Notes: generated by a model from the letters alone, not told the origin. DNA of 64,000 nucleotides from Castellaniella sp049650445 (GCF_049650445.1 NZ_JBASAD010000016.1:177417-241416); one strand, 5' to 3'; positions 1-7,741 are shown, counted from the first letter of the stretch. Program-made: numbers and translations.

Positions 1-176
1 TGCACTTCGACATGCAGGCCCTGTCCAACTGCCAGGAAGGCGACCGCATCGATGTGCGCCGCAGCCCGCACCGCGTCCGTTTCCTGCACCCCCAGGGCTA
101 CAGCTATTTCTCCACCCTGCGCAGCAAGCTGAACTGGAACCGCATGCTGCACCCCTGGGACGAACCCGATCAATAG
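1..176 (+). CDS. nadK: NAD kinase, C-terminal end (partial)
   Basis: Only the last 57 codons are in the window; the reading frame runs in from the left edge and ends with TAG at 174-176. The tail contains the motif YFSTLRSKLNWN, typical of the C-terminus of ATP-dependent NAD kinases, which make NADP from NAD in the cytosol. It sits 14 bp upstream of recN, the usual nadK-recN order in Burkholderiales and many other proteobacteria. The catalytic GGDG region lies outside the window, so the call rests on the tail and context. Confidence 0.85.
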   Translation, partial: HFDMQALSNCQEGDRIDVRRSPHRVRFLHPQGYSYFSTLRSKLNWNRMLHPWDEPDQ

Positions 177-190
177 CCTCCGCCACCACC

Positions 191-1843
191 ATGCTGCGCG
201 CGCTGCACATCCGTGACTTCGTCATCGTCGACCAGGCCGACATCGCCTTCGACACCGGCTTTACCGTGTTTTCCGGCGAGACCGGGGCCGGCAAGTCGAT
301 CCTGATCGACGCCCTGGCGCTGGCCCTGGGCGGCCGGGGCGAAGCCTCGCTGATCCGCCAGGATGCCCCGCGCGCCGACATCAGCGCTGTCTTCGACGCG
401 CCCGAGGCGGCCGGCGACTGGCTGGCCGAACAAGCCCTCGAAGGTCCTGAACTGATTCTGCGCCGCGTCATCGACGCCCAGGGACGCAGCAAGGCCTGGA
501 TCAACGGCGTGCCGGCCACCCTGGGTCAGTTGCGCGACCTGGGCGCCCTGCTGGTGGACATCCACGGCCAGCACGCCCATCAGAGCCTGCTGCAATCCGC
601 CAGCCAGCGTGAACTGCTGGACACCCACGGGGGGCACGCCGATCAGGCGCGCGCCCTGCTGCAGGCCTGGACCGACTGGCGCCAGGCGCAGGCGGCGCTG
701 GACACCGCCCGCAGCGACGCGGCCGGCCAGATCGCCCTGCTTGAACGGCTGGCTGCCGACGTCGCCTGGCTGGACGACCTGGCCCCAGAGCCCGGCGAAT
801 GGCCGGACCTGTGCGCTCGTCAATCCCGCCTGGCGCACGCGCAGGCCCTGCTGGCCGGCGCCGGCCAGGCCGTCGAGGCGCTGGATGGTGAATCCGGCTC
901 GGCGGCCCAGGCCCTGCACACCGCGATCCAGTCGCTGCAATCCCTGGTACGCCACGACCCGGGCCTGGAAGAACACTGCCAGGCCCTGGAATCGGCCCGC
1001 ATCCTGTGCGCGGAAACCGTGTCCGGCCTGAACGCCTACGCCGATCGGCTGGAGCCCGACCCCGCCGCGCTGGAGCAGGCCGACGCCCGCATGGGCCGCA
1101 TGTTCGAGGCCGCCCGCCGCTTCCACGTCGACCCGGAGACCCTGGCCGAACACCACGAAGCCCTGCGTACCCAGCACCGCCAGGCCGAGGCCGGCCAGGA
1201 CCTGGAGGCCCTGGAACACGCCTGCCGCCAGGCCGAATCACACTACCTGGATCTGGCCCGCGCCCTGGGCACTGCCCGCCGGGCCACGGCCGTTCAGCTC
1301 GCCGCACAGGTCACGGCCGCCATGCAGACCCTGTCCATGGACGGCGGCGTCTTCGACATCACGCTCACGGACTGCAAGCCCTCCGCGCACGGTCTGGAAA
1401 CGGTGGAATTCCTGGTCGCCGGCCACGCCGGCGTCCCGCCCCGGCCACTGGCTCGCGTGGCCTCCGGCGGCGAACTGGCGCGCATTTCCCTGGCCCTGTC
1501 GGTGATCGCCAGCCAGGCGGCCCGGGTGCCGACCCTGATTTTCGATGAAGTGGATGCCGGCATCGGCGGCGCCGTGGCCGAGGTCGTCGGCCGTCTGCTG
1601 CGCGAACTGGGCGCGCGCCATCAGGTTCTGTGCGTCACCCACCTGCCCCAGGTCGCGGCCTGCGCCGCCCGGCATTTCCAGGTCAGCAAGACCACCCGTG
1701 CGGGCCGGACCCTGTCGGCCATCCAGCCGCTGGACGTCCAATCCCGCACCGAAGAAATCGCCCGCATGCTGGGCGGGCTGAAGATGACGGACGCCACGCG
1801 CACGCACGCCCGCGAGATGCTGACATCGGGACAGGCGGGCTAA
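191..1843 (+). CDS. recN: DNA repair protein RecN
   Basis: A 550-residue SMC-like ATPase of double-strand-break repair, of usual length. The N-terminus gives a Walker A motif GETGAGKS at residues 29-36. A long central stretch rich in Ala, Glu, Leu and Gln is consistent with the coiled-coil arms. The C-terminal head has the ABC signature region ASGGELARISLAL and Walker B LIFDEVDAGIGG (Asp about 452). It acts on chromosomal DNA ends with RecA and is commonly SOS-controlled, but no LexA box is visible in the 14-bp gap behind nadK, so co-transcription with nadK is likely. The start is the ATG at 191, giving the standard N-terminus MLRALHIRDF. Confidence 0.97.
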   Translation: MLRALHIRDFVIVDQADIAFDTGFTVFSGETGAGKSILIDALALALGGRGEASLIRQDAPRADISAVFDAPEAAGDWLAEQALEGPELILRRVIDAQGRSKAWINGVPATLGQLRDLGALLVDIHGQHAHQSLLQSASQRELLDTHGGHADQARALLQAWTDWRQAQAALDTARSDAAGQIALLERLAADVAWLDDLAPEPGEWPDLCARQSRLAHAQALLAGAGQAVEALDGESGSAAQALHTAIQSLQSLVRHDPGLEEHCQALESARILCAETVSGLNAYADRLEPDPAALEQADARMGRMFEAARRFHVDPETLAEHHEALRTQHRQAEAGQDLEALEHACRQAESHYLDLARALGTARRATAVQLAAQVTAAMQTLSMDGGVFDITLTDCKPSAHGLETVEFLVAGHAGVPPRPLARVASGGELARISLALSVIASQAARVPTLIFDEVDAGIGGAVAEVVGRLLRELGARHQVLCVTHLPQVAACAARHFQVSKTTRAGRTLSAIQPLDVQSRTEEIARMLGGLKMTDATRTHAREMLTSGQAG

Positions 1844-1882
1844 AGCCCGCCCAAGCCCTGCGCCGGCCTGGCGTCGGTGCGA

Positions 1883-2308
1883 TCAGGCCTTTTTAGCGGC
1901 GGAACACTTCGGGCAGATGCCGTAGAGCATCATGTTGTGGCTTTCGAGGGTGAAGCCGTGCTCCTTGGCGATCCGATGCTGACGTTTTTCGATTTCCACG
2001 TCCGAAAATTCCTCGACCAGACCGCAGTTGGTGCAAATCAGGTGGTCGTGGTGGTCGCCGTCGTTCAGCTCGAACACGGCCTTGCCGCCGTCGAACTGGC
2101 TGCGCAACAGAATGCCGGCCTGTTCGAACTGGGTCAGTACGCGATACACAGTGGCCAGGCCGATGTCCACGTCCTCGGCGATCAAGGCGCGATAGACGTC
2201 TTCGGCACTGTGGTGGCGGGTTTCCGCCTTGCGGAATACATCGAGGATCTTCAGGCGCGGAAACGTCGCCTTCAGGCCCATGTTCTTGAGTTCAATCTGA
2301 TCGTTCAT
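1883..2308 (-). CDS. fur: Ferric uptake regulator Fur
   Basis: A 141-residue iron-responsive repressor starting at the ATG at 2308 (MNDQIELKNMGLKATFPRLK). An upstream in-frame start would add 19 unlikely residues. The N-terminal winged helix contains the recognition segment SAEDVYRALIAEDVDIGLAT. The dimerisation half has the metal-binding HHDHLICTNCG segment and a second C-terminal CxxC (CPKC), so both structural-zinc cysteine pairs are present. It is transcribed divergently from bamE, an arrangement conserved in pseudomonads and Burkholderiales. It would repress iron-uptake genes when Fe2+ is plentiful. Length and motifs are normal. Confidence 0.97.
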   Translation of the reverse strand: MNDQIELKNMGLKATFPRLKILDVFRKAETRHHSAEDVYRALIAEDVDIGLATVYRVLTQFEQAGILLRSQFDGGKAVFELNDGDHHDHLICTNCGLVEEFSDVEIEKRQHRIAKEHGFTLESHNMMLYGICPKCSAAKKA

Positions 2309-2459
2309 GGTTGAAGTATCCCGGGGAACGCGACGAAAGGCAAGCGGGCCTGAAACCCCCCGCATTCAGCCGCAGACATGCGCAATTCCGAATTCCCTTT
2401 ATGATAGCGGTTTTAGCGGTCGCCGATGCGCGGCCCTTGCATCCACCACGGGGACTTTC

Positions 2460-3005
2460 GTGCACATCGTATCCAGCGCTCACTCCCATCGGCTGACCTT
2501 ATGCCTGGCCGCCAGCGTCATGGCGCTGGGTCTCGCGGGCTGCGGCTCGACCAACTGGGGCTTCCCCTACCGGGCCACCATCCAGCAGGGCAACTGGATC
2601 ACCACAGAACAGGTCGCCAAGCTCGAAACCGGCATGACCCGCGACCAGGTCCGCTTCATCCTGGGCACCCCGACGCTGCAGGACATTTTCCACGCCGAGC
2701 GCTGGGACTATCCCTATTACAACCAGCCCGGCTACGGCAAGGATGAATTGCGCAAGTTCACCGTCTGGTTCGAAAACGACCAGTTGACGCGCTGGACGGG
2801 CGACGAACAGCCCGACCGCCAGCCCTTCCAGAAGGCCGACAGCGGCAAGGAAGCCATCCAGTCCGCCGACACCGCACGCGCCGCGCAACAGGCGGCCTCT
2901 CCGGGCCTGGATTCGTCCGCCTCGCCCAGCGGCCAGAGCGTCGTGCCGCAGGCCACCATCGAAACCGCCCCCATCGGCACGCCCCAAAAGGAGGGTCAGG
3001 AATAA
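2460..3005 (+). CDS. bamE: Outer membrane protein assembly factor BamE (OmlA/SmpA lipoprotein)
   Basis: A 181-residue lipoprotein. The likely start is GTG 2460, preceded by GGGGA six bases upstream; the frame stays open further upstream but without a lipoprotein signal at its end. The signal peptide ends in a lipobox LAGC, followed by the SmpA/OmlA domain (GNWITTEQVAKLETGMTR, then DIFHAERWDYPYY). BamE is a periplasmic-side subunit of the BAM complex that inserts beta-barrel proteins in the outer membrane. The tail after about residue 120 is a low-complexity Ala/Ser/Gln-rich extension beyond the E. coli length. A -10-like TATGAT lies at 2400-2405. The stop codon overlaps the dapB start by one base (TAATG), so the two are translationally linked. 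Confidence 0.93.
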   Translation: MHIVSSAHSHRLTLCLAASVMALGLAGCGSTNWGFPYRATIQQGNWITTEQVAKLETGMTRDQVRFILGTPTLQDIFHAERWDYPYYNQPGYGKDELRKFTVWFENDQLTRWTGDEQPDRQPFQKADSGKEAIQSADTARAAQQAASPGLDSSASPSGQSVVPQATIETAPIGTPQKEGQE

Positions 3006-3796
3006 TGCGTATCGCCATTGCAGGCGCCTCGGGCCGCATGGGACACATGCTGATCCAGGCCGTCCTGGAATCCCAGGACCTCACCCTGGCCGTCGCGCTG
3101 GACCGCACCGGCCACGACGCCATCGGCCAGGACGCCGGCGCATTCCTGGGTACCGACACTGGCGTGCACATTACCGACGACCTGGATGCCCTGGCAGGCG
3201 CCGATTGCCTGATCGACTTCACCCGTCCTGAAGGCACCCTGACCCATCTGGACGCCTGCGTCGCGCACGGCGTCAAATGCGTCATCGGCACCACCGGCTT
3301 TGACGCCGAGGGCAAGCAGGCCATCCGCGCCGCCGCCCAGAAAACCGCCATCGTCTTCGCTCCCAACATGAGCGTGGGCGTCAACGCCACGCTGAAACTG
3401 CTGGACATGGCCGCCCGGCTGCTGAACAGCGGCTACGACGTCGAAGTCTTCGAGGCCCACCACCGCAACAAGGTCGACGCTCCTTCCGGCACGGCCCTGG
3501 CCATGGGCGAGACCGTGGCACGCGCCTGGGGCAAGCCGCTGGACGACATCGCCGACTGGGCGCGCCACGGCGAAACCGGTGCGCGCGAAACCGGCCATAT
3601 CGGCTTTTCCGTGCTGCGCGGCGGCGACATCGTCGGCGACCACACCGTGTATTTCTGCGGCACCGGCGAGCGCATCGAAATCAGCCACCGCTCCAGCAGC
3701 CGCGTCTCCTACGCCCAGGGCAGCCTGCGCGCCGCGCGCTATCTCGCGCGTCGCGAATTCGGTCTGTTCGACATGCAGGACGTGCTGGCGAGCTGA
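3005..3796 (+). CDS. dapB: 4-hydroxy-tetrahydrodipicolinate reductase DapB
   Basis: A 263-residue cytosolic enzyme of the diaminopimelate/lysine pathway, reducing the DapA product with NAD(P)H. The N-terminal Rossmann motif GASGRMG is at residues 7-13. The catalytic region EAHHRNKVDAPSGTA lies near residue 150, with the paired His and the Lys expected for proton transfer and substrate binding. The motif FAPNMSVGVN is also present. Length is typical. It is coupled to bamE by a one-base overlap and followed by a strong terminator hairpin. Confidence 0.97.
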   Translation: MRIAIAGASGRMGHMLIQAVLESQDLTLAVALDRTGHDAIGQDAGAFLGTDTGVHITDDLDALAGADCLIDFTRPEGTLTHLDACVAHGVKCVIGTTGFDAEGKQAIRAAAQKTAIVFAPNMSVGVNATLKLLDMAARLLNSGYDVEVFEAHHRNKVDAPSGTALAMGETVARAWGKPLDDIADWARHGETGARETGHIGFSVLRGGDIVGDHTVYFCGTGERIEISHRSSSRVSYAQGSLRAARYLARREFGLFDMQDVLAS

Positions 3797-3826
3797 GGTT
3801 GCTCCGTTACGATCGATTGGAAGATG

Positions 3827-3860
3827 AAGGGCCTTCGTTCATGCGAAGGCCCTTTGTTTT
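3827..3860. terminator. Intrinsic terminator between convergent dapB and murB
   Basis: A perfect 11-bp stem (AAGGGCCTTCG, 3827-3837, with its complement at 3844-3854) around a 6-base loop, followed by TGTTTTC on the plus strand. It can serve dapB, and on the opposite strand murB. Confidence 0.85.
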
Positions 3861-3871
3861 CAGGACGATGG

Positions 3872-4948
3872 TCAGTCCAGAACCACCGGTTCCTGCTCCA
3901 ACTCGACCCCGAAGCGCGCCTGCACATCGGCGCGCACGGCCTGCGCCAGCGCCAGCACGTCCGCTGCCTGCGCGCCGCCGTGGTTCACCAGCACCAGCGC
4001 CTGACGCGCGTGCATGCCCACCGGCCCCAGGCGTCGCCCCTTCCAGCCCGCCTGCTCGATCAGCCAGCCCGCCGCCAGCTTGACCCGGCCATCGGCTTGG
4101 AGATACGTCCGCAGATCGGGGAACCGCTGTTTAAGCCCCGCCGCCTGATCGGCGCCGATGACGGGGTTCTTGAAGAAACTGCCCGCATTGCCCAGCACCG
4201 CCGGATCGGGCAGCTTGCGGCGGCGAATATCGCAGACGGCGTCGAAAATCTGTCGCGGCGTGGGTCGCAGTGACCCGCTTTCGGAGCCGGGCGCCCCGCC
4301 CTCGCTCCGCAGCCCGGGATGGTCGCGCAGATCCGGGTAATCCAGGCGCGACGCCCAGGCCTTGGGCAGCGCGAAACGCACCCGCACGATCAGCCAGCGC
4401 CCCGCTCCGTCGCGTTTGAATACGCTGTCGCGGTAGGAGAAGCCGCATTCGTCTGGACGCAAGGTGCGCTCCCGGCCCGACCGCAGATCCCAGGCCACCA
4501 CCGAATGCAAGCGCTGGTCCAGTTCCAGCCCATAGGCGCCGATGTTCTGCACCGGCGCCGCCCCCACCGTCCCCGGTATCAGGGCCAGGTTCTCCAGCCC
4601 CGGCCAGCCCTGGGCCAGGCAATGATCCACGAAGCCGTGCCAGGGCTCCCCCGCTGCAGCCTCGACGACCCAGTGGCTGGCGGTTTCATCCCGCAAACGG
4701 ATGCCGCGCAGCGCCACGCGCAGGATGCGATGACGCGGCCGGGCCTCGATCACCAGATTGCTGCCGCCGCCGAGGATGAACAGCGGGTCATCGGCTTCCT
4801 GACCATTCCGGCCTGCCGCCAGGGCCGCACACAGGGCCGGGATGACGGATTCATCGTCCAGCACCGCCACGGCCGCCCGGGCCGGCAGGCCCAGGGTATT
4901 GCGGGCTTGCAGGTCCTGATCGGAAAAAACGAGGGACTGAGTGGACAT
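3872..4948 (-). CDS. murB: UDP-N-acetylenolpyruvoylglucosamine reductase MurB
   Basis: A 358-residue FAD enzyme that reduces UDP-GlcNAc-enolpyruvate to UDP-MurNAc in peptidoglycan precursor synthesis. Start chosen at ATG 4948 (MSTQSLVFSDQDLQARNT); the open frame continues 85 codons upstream with no family similarity. Visible family features are the FAD-binding segment LFILGGGSNLV, then ALIPGTVGAAPVQNIGAYG, the catalytic-serine region NAGSFFKNPV, and a C-terminal acidic segment containing the expected catalytic Glu (GVELEQEPVVLD). The E. coli-like length and the Tyr-containing insert point to a type I MurB. Confidence 0.96.
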   Translation of the reverse strand: MSTQSLVFSDQDLQARNTLGLPARAAVAVLDDESVIPALCAALAAGRNGQEADDPLFILGGGSNLVIEARPRHRILRVALRGIRLRDETASHWVVEAAAGEPWHGFVDHCLAQGWPGLENLALIPGTVGAAPVQNIGAYGLELDQRLHSVVAWDLRSGRERTLRPDECGFSYRDSVFKRDGAGRWLIVRVRFALPKAWASRLDYPDLRDHPGLRSEGGAPGSESGSLRPTPRQIFDAVCDIRRRKLPDPAVLGNAGSFFKNPVIGADQAAGLKQRFPDLRTYLQADGRVKLAAGWLIEQAGWKGRRLGPVGMHARQALVLVNHGGAQAADVLALAQAVRADVQARFGVELEQEPVVLD

Positions 4949-5074
4949 GGAAACAGAAGATCGCACGAGAAGGCGTAAGCATACCGCGCGGGGTTCTGAC
5001 AGGCCTTCGGCAGACGCGCAGGCCGGACCGGCCAGGCCGATATCTGGCTCGGTATTCAGCCGCGCGCAGTCGAT

Positions 5075-5104
5075 TTGACAGGCCCTGATATCGTGCTTTA
5101 TAGT
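5075..5104 (+). promoter_or_regulatory. Candidate sigma70 promoter (distal) for tRNA-Gly
   Basis: A perfect -35 TTGACA at 5075-5080 and a -10 TATAGT at 5099-5104 with an 18-bp spacer. The -35 is embedded in the 14-mer CGATTTGACAGGCC, which recurs exactly at 5176-5189 around the proximal promoter. Confidence 0.55.
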
Positions 5105-5179
5105 TCTGCCTCTTGCTTGATTGCGTATCGGCAACGGCGCCCCCAGGGCACTGAAGCCCCGTCTGAAAGATCTCACGAT

Positions 5180-5208
5180 TTGACAGGCCGAAAAATACAC
5201 CATACAAT
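5180..5208 (+). promoter_or_regulatory. Sigma70 promoter (proximal) for tRNA-Gly
   Basis: Consensus -35 TTGACA (5180-5185), an optimal 17-bp spacer, and -10 TACAAT (5203-5208). Transcription would start near 5215, about 22 bases before the mature tRNA. The transcript would begin with a perfect 8-bp inverted repeat (CTTAGCTA, GA, TAGCTAAG; 5215-5232), a short leader hairpin just before the RNase P cleavage point. Confidence 0.8.
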
Positions 5209-5236
5209 GCAGGGCTTAGCTAGATAGCTAAGAAAC

Positions 5237-5312
5237 GCGGGAATAGCTCAGTTGGTAGAGCGCAACCTTGCCAAGGTTGAGGTCGCGAGTTCGAGACTCG
5301 TTTCCCGCTCCA
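5237..5312 (+). tRNA. tRNA-Gly (GCC anticodon)
   Basis: A 76-base cloverleaf. The acceptor GCGGGAA pairs with TTCCCGC, the discriminator is T, and CCA is encoded. The D-loop has AGCTCAGTTGGTAGAGC, the anticodon loop TTGCCAA gives anticodon GCC, and the T arm has GTTCGAGAC. It reads GGC/GGU glycine codons, the main ones in a GC-rich genome. It stands as a single gene with its own promoters and terminator. Confidence 0.97.
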
Positions 5313-5317
5313 GATTC

Positions 5318-5350
5318 AAAAAAGGCCCAAACTTCGGTTTGGGCCTTTTT
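5318..5350 (+). terminator. Intrinsic terminator of tRNA-Gly
   Basis: An A/T-flanked stem of about 14 bp (AAAAAGGCCCAAAC, loop TTCG, then the complement) ending in TTTTT, beginning about six bases after the tRNA. The UUCG tetraloop makes it a very stable terminator. Confidence 0.93.
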
Positions 5351-5403
5351 GCATTTGGCGGCGATCTACTTTCAGGCGTGACGGTCACACGACCGATCCC
5401 GAT

Positions 5404-5526
5404 CATGTCGCCTTTGGCAAGCGTCTCCATGCGAGCAACCGTCGTGCGGGAGACCCCGGCGCATTGGGCCAGAGTTTCCTGGCTCAACCCAAGGCCACCG
5501 GAATGGCGGCCACGCTCAAAGGCTAA
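5404..5526 (-). pseudogene. Remnant of an XRE-type helix-turn-helix regulator
   Basis: On the minus strand the frame reads LSQETLAQCAGVSRTTVARM (5428-5487), followed by ETLAKGDM. This is a near-perfect helix-turn-helix of the small Cro/CI-like regulators. Upstream residues are degenerate, there is no plausible start with a ribosome binding site, and after about 40 codons the frame runs into non-similar sequence and the tRNA terminator. It therefore looks like a decayed gene fragment lodged between a tRNA gene and the 5536 gene, a common scar of past integration. It also occupies the likely promoter region of the downstream gene, so a reused operator is conceivable, but that is inference. Confidence 0.55.
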
Positions 5527-5535
5527 AATCCCGGC

Positions 5536-6156
5536 ATGGACATCTTATTCACCCTGCTGGCCCTCATCGTGGCCTGGCGACTGCTGTGCCTGCGCTACCA
5601 GCGCACCCATATCGCACTGCTGGGACGCCACCTGGCCGACCTGCAGCTCGAACGTCACATGGAAACACTGACAGAAGGCTACACCCGCGCCATTCACGAA
5701 AAAGACGCAAACCGCCAGCTTCAGGTGCTGGATACGTTCGCCCAGACAGAACGCAGTGTGGCGGCGCAGAGCCGCACCCTGGCGGACGCCCTGCAAAGGG
5801 AAGACGCGCAAGCCACTCGCATGGGGACGCTGCCGTTCTGCGTACCGTACATCGAGCGCTGGCTGCCCGCCTCGACGCGGGATTTCCGCGCGCTGCTGCA
5901 CGTCCACGCAGCCGGGCTGCGCTACGTCGTGGACAATGAGGGCCGCTGGGACCCGAAGGATCGCGCCTACCACCTGTCTGCAGAACTCTATCTGTTCCAG
6001 CACAGTTGCCATTGGTTCTGCAAATCCCGCGCCGTGGCCGATGCGAGATTGACGCTGCGGCATCAGGTCCAGCATCAGAAAGTGCTGGAATCGGTCTCCT
6101 CGGTGACTCGCGCCGCCTACCTGAAATGGCTGCAGGACGGCGGGCGGGCTCGCTGA
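5536..6156 (+). CDS. Unknown protein with N-terminal membrane anchor
   Basis: 206 residues, no family recognised. Residues 1-18 (MDILFTLLALIVAWRLLC) form one hydrophobic segment, so the protein is probably an inner-membrane-anchored protein with a cytosolic body. The following 80 residues (LADLQLERHMETL, then EKDANRQLQVLDTFAQ) are charged and look helical, possibly coiled coil. The C-terminal part is rich in His, Trp and Tyr (YHLSAELYLFQHSCHWFCK). The gene ends exactly one base before the stop codon of the convergent ABC ATPase, with no terminator between them. Codon use is GC-rich like the neighbours. Function cannot be assigned. Confidence 0.75.
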   Translation: MDILFTLLALIVAWRLLCLRYQRTHIALLGRHLADLQLERHMETLTEGYTRAIHEKDANRQLQVLDTFAQTERSVAAQSRTLADALQREDAQATRMGTLPFCVPYIERWLPASTRDFRALLHVHAAGLRYVVDNEGRWDPKDRAYHLSAELYLFQHSCHWFCKSRAVADARLTLRHQVQHQKVLESVSSVTRAAYLKWLQDGGRAR

Positions 6157-6771
6157 TCAGCGCAGCGTGGCCACCTGGATCGGCCTTGCCCCGCAGCTCC
6201 GCACCAGTTCATCGTCATAGCTGGCGAACAGCACCACCCGGTCCCGCCCCCACTGCCTGAACTGCTCGGCCAGCGCAATGCGAGCCTGCGTATCCAGACC
6301 ATTGCTGGGGCCATCCGCCACGATGACGGCAGGATCGCCCAGCAAGGCGGCGCTCAGATAGACCTTGCGACGCGTGCCCGTGGACATCTGCTCGAAGCGC
6401 TTGTCCAGATGCGGACTCAAGCCCAGACGTTCGGCCAGATCGAATACCGCATCGTCCAGAGACGTCTGCTTTTCCGCCGCCACCCGCTCCAGCAATTCTC
6501 GCCCCGTCAGGGTCGGAAACGCCAGGCAGTCATCGGGCACGTAGGCCAGACGCGCCTTGGCCAGCAAAGGTTCGCGAGTCATCGAATGCCCGTCGATCCA
6601 GACCTCGCCGTCATCCGGCGCGATCACGCCCGCGATGAGACTCAGCAGGCTGGATTTGCCGGTGCTGTCTTCTTCACACAGCGCCACGCACCCGGGGCCG
6701 AAGGTCTGGTTCAGCCCCTGGAAGACGAGGTAATCGCCGTAGCGCTTGGTGAGATTGTCGAGTCGCAGCAT
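6157..6771 (-). CDS. Orphan, degenerate ABC-type ATP-binding protein
   Basis: About 204 residues from ATG 6771 (MLRLDNLTKRYGDYL); a GTG at 6798 would add nine residues. The fold is that of an ABC ATPase but key residues are altered. The P-loop reads CEEDSTGKSS, where the first Gly is Cys but GKS is kept. The signature is MSTGTRRKV instead of LSGGQ. After Walker B (AVIVAD) the catalytic Glu is replaced by Gly (ADGPSNGLD). The H-loop position reads LFASYDDE, without the usual His. No permease or binding protein is nearby. The first 61 bases overlap the end of the lysR frame. It may bind ATP but is unlikely to hydrolyse it efficiently. It might be a regulatory ABC protein or a decaying gene, but the frame is intact throughout. 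Confidence 0.75.
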   Translation of the reverse strand: MLRLDNLTKRYGDYLVFQGLNQTFGPGCVALCEEDSTGKSSLLSLIAGVIAPDDGEVWIDGHSMTREPLLAKARLAYVPDDCLAFPTLTGRELLERVAAEKQTSLDDAVFDLAERLGLSPHLDKRFEQMSTGTRRKVYLSAALLGDPAVIVADGPSNGLDTQARIALAEQFRQWGRDRVVLFASYDDELVRSCGARPIQVATLR

Positions 6772-7679
6772 GCCGGGCAGTGTAGCAGCGGCGCGCACAC
6801 CTCCAGCAGGAAATCCAGGAGCGCCCGGATTCGAGGCGACAGCAGGCGACGGCTTGGGTAGATGGCGGTCAAGCGCGCACTGGACCTGCTAAGACGGATG
6901 TGCGGCAAGACCTGGACGAGCCGGCCGTCGGCCAGAGGCTCGGCGCAATATTGGTGCGGCAGGATCGACAGGCCGCCGCCGGCCATGACCATACGGCGCA
7001 CGACCAACGGGTCGTTGACCCGTGTGATCCCCCGGGACAGGTCCAGATTCGCCGCCTCGCCCTGGATGTCGACCGGCATGCGCCGCAGCGCATAGCGCGT
7101 CTCGCAGACCTGGATCTGCGCGCGCACGGCGTCCAGCGTCTCGCCCGGCCGGTGACAGGCCAGCCATCGCGGGCTGGCCACCCAGATCAGGTCGCCCTCG
7201 ATCAGGGTGCGCGAGACGAGCTCACTATCTTCCAGCGGCCCCACCACCACAGCCAAATCGACCCGGTCGCGCACCAGGGCCGCGCCCTGGCTGCTGACCA
7301 GGATGTCCAGTTCCAGGCCGGGATGGCGGGCGCGGAATTCGGGCAGGCGCGGCGCCACGATATCCAGGCTGAATGCCGGCGGCAGTGCCACCGACACCCG
7401 GCCCGTCGGTGCCGACCCCAGACCTGCCATCAGATCGTCTGCCTCCCGCGCCTGTTCCAGGATCAGCAACGCCTGGCGATGGAAGGCCTCGCCTTCGGCG
7501 GTGACGCGCAGGCTGCGCGAAGACCGGTCGATCAGGCGCAGACCCAGCGCCCGCTCCAGCCGGGCCAGGGCCGCACTGACCGTCGATTTCGGCATGCCGA
7601 GTTCCCGGGCGGCGGCCGAGACCCCATCCTGCTGGATGATGGCCACGAACACGGGCAGGTCGTCGAGGCTCCATTTCAT
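6711..7679 (-). CDS. LysR-family transcriptional regulator
   Basis: A 322-residue regulator. The N-terminal winged HTH (VFVAIIQQDGVSAAARELGM, then STVSAALARLE) is followed by a substrate-binding domain with typical AAPTGRVSVALP-like and LSILP-like segments. The last 25-30 residues (VCAPLLHCPACC onward) are Ser/Cys-rich and overlap the start of the ABC gene, so they are probably a run-on extension past the normal LysR end. It is divergent from the gallate dioxygenase gene with a 162-bp intergenic region holding a LysR-type dyad, so control of that gene is likely. The inducer is presumably an aromatic acid (inference). Confidence 0.9.
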   Translation of the reverse strand: MKWSLDDLPVFVAIIQQDGVSAAARELGMPKSTVSAALARLERALGLRLIDRSSRSLRVTAEGEAFHRQALLILEQAREADDLMAGLGSAPTGRVSVALPPAFSLDIVAPRLPEFRARHPGLELDILVSSQGAALVRDRVDLAVVVGPLEDSELVSRTLIEGDLIWVASPRWLACHRPGETLDAVRAQIQVCETRYALRRMPVDIQGEAANLDLSRGITRVNDPLVVRRMVMAGGGLSILPHQYCAEPLADGRLVQVLPHIRLSRSSARLTAIYPSRRLLSPRIRALLDFLLEVCAPLLHCPACCDSTISPSATAITSSSRG

Positions 7680-7723
7680 GATCGTTCAATACGCAAGTGT
7701 CATCAGAATCACGGATCGCCTGT

Positions 7724-7741
7724 CGTTCATAAATCTGAACG
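7724..7741. promoter_or_regulatory. Candidate LysR operator
   Basis: A perfect 6-bp inverted repeat CGTTCA-N6-TGAACG in the lysR/dioxygenase intergenic region. It includes a T-N11-A core (T7726, A7738), the LysR-type consensus. It lies 45 bases upstream of the lysR start and 100 bases upstream of the dioxygenase start. Confidence 0.6.

Noticed and set aside
170..1219. Long minus-strand open frame opposite recN (349 codons)
   Set aside because: Shadow of a GC-rich coding gene; Gly/Gln/Val-rich translation without any domain, and the plus strand is clearly recN. The same applies to most long opposite-strand frames over leuS, livMG, norB and the GGDEF gene.
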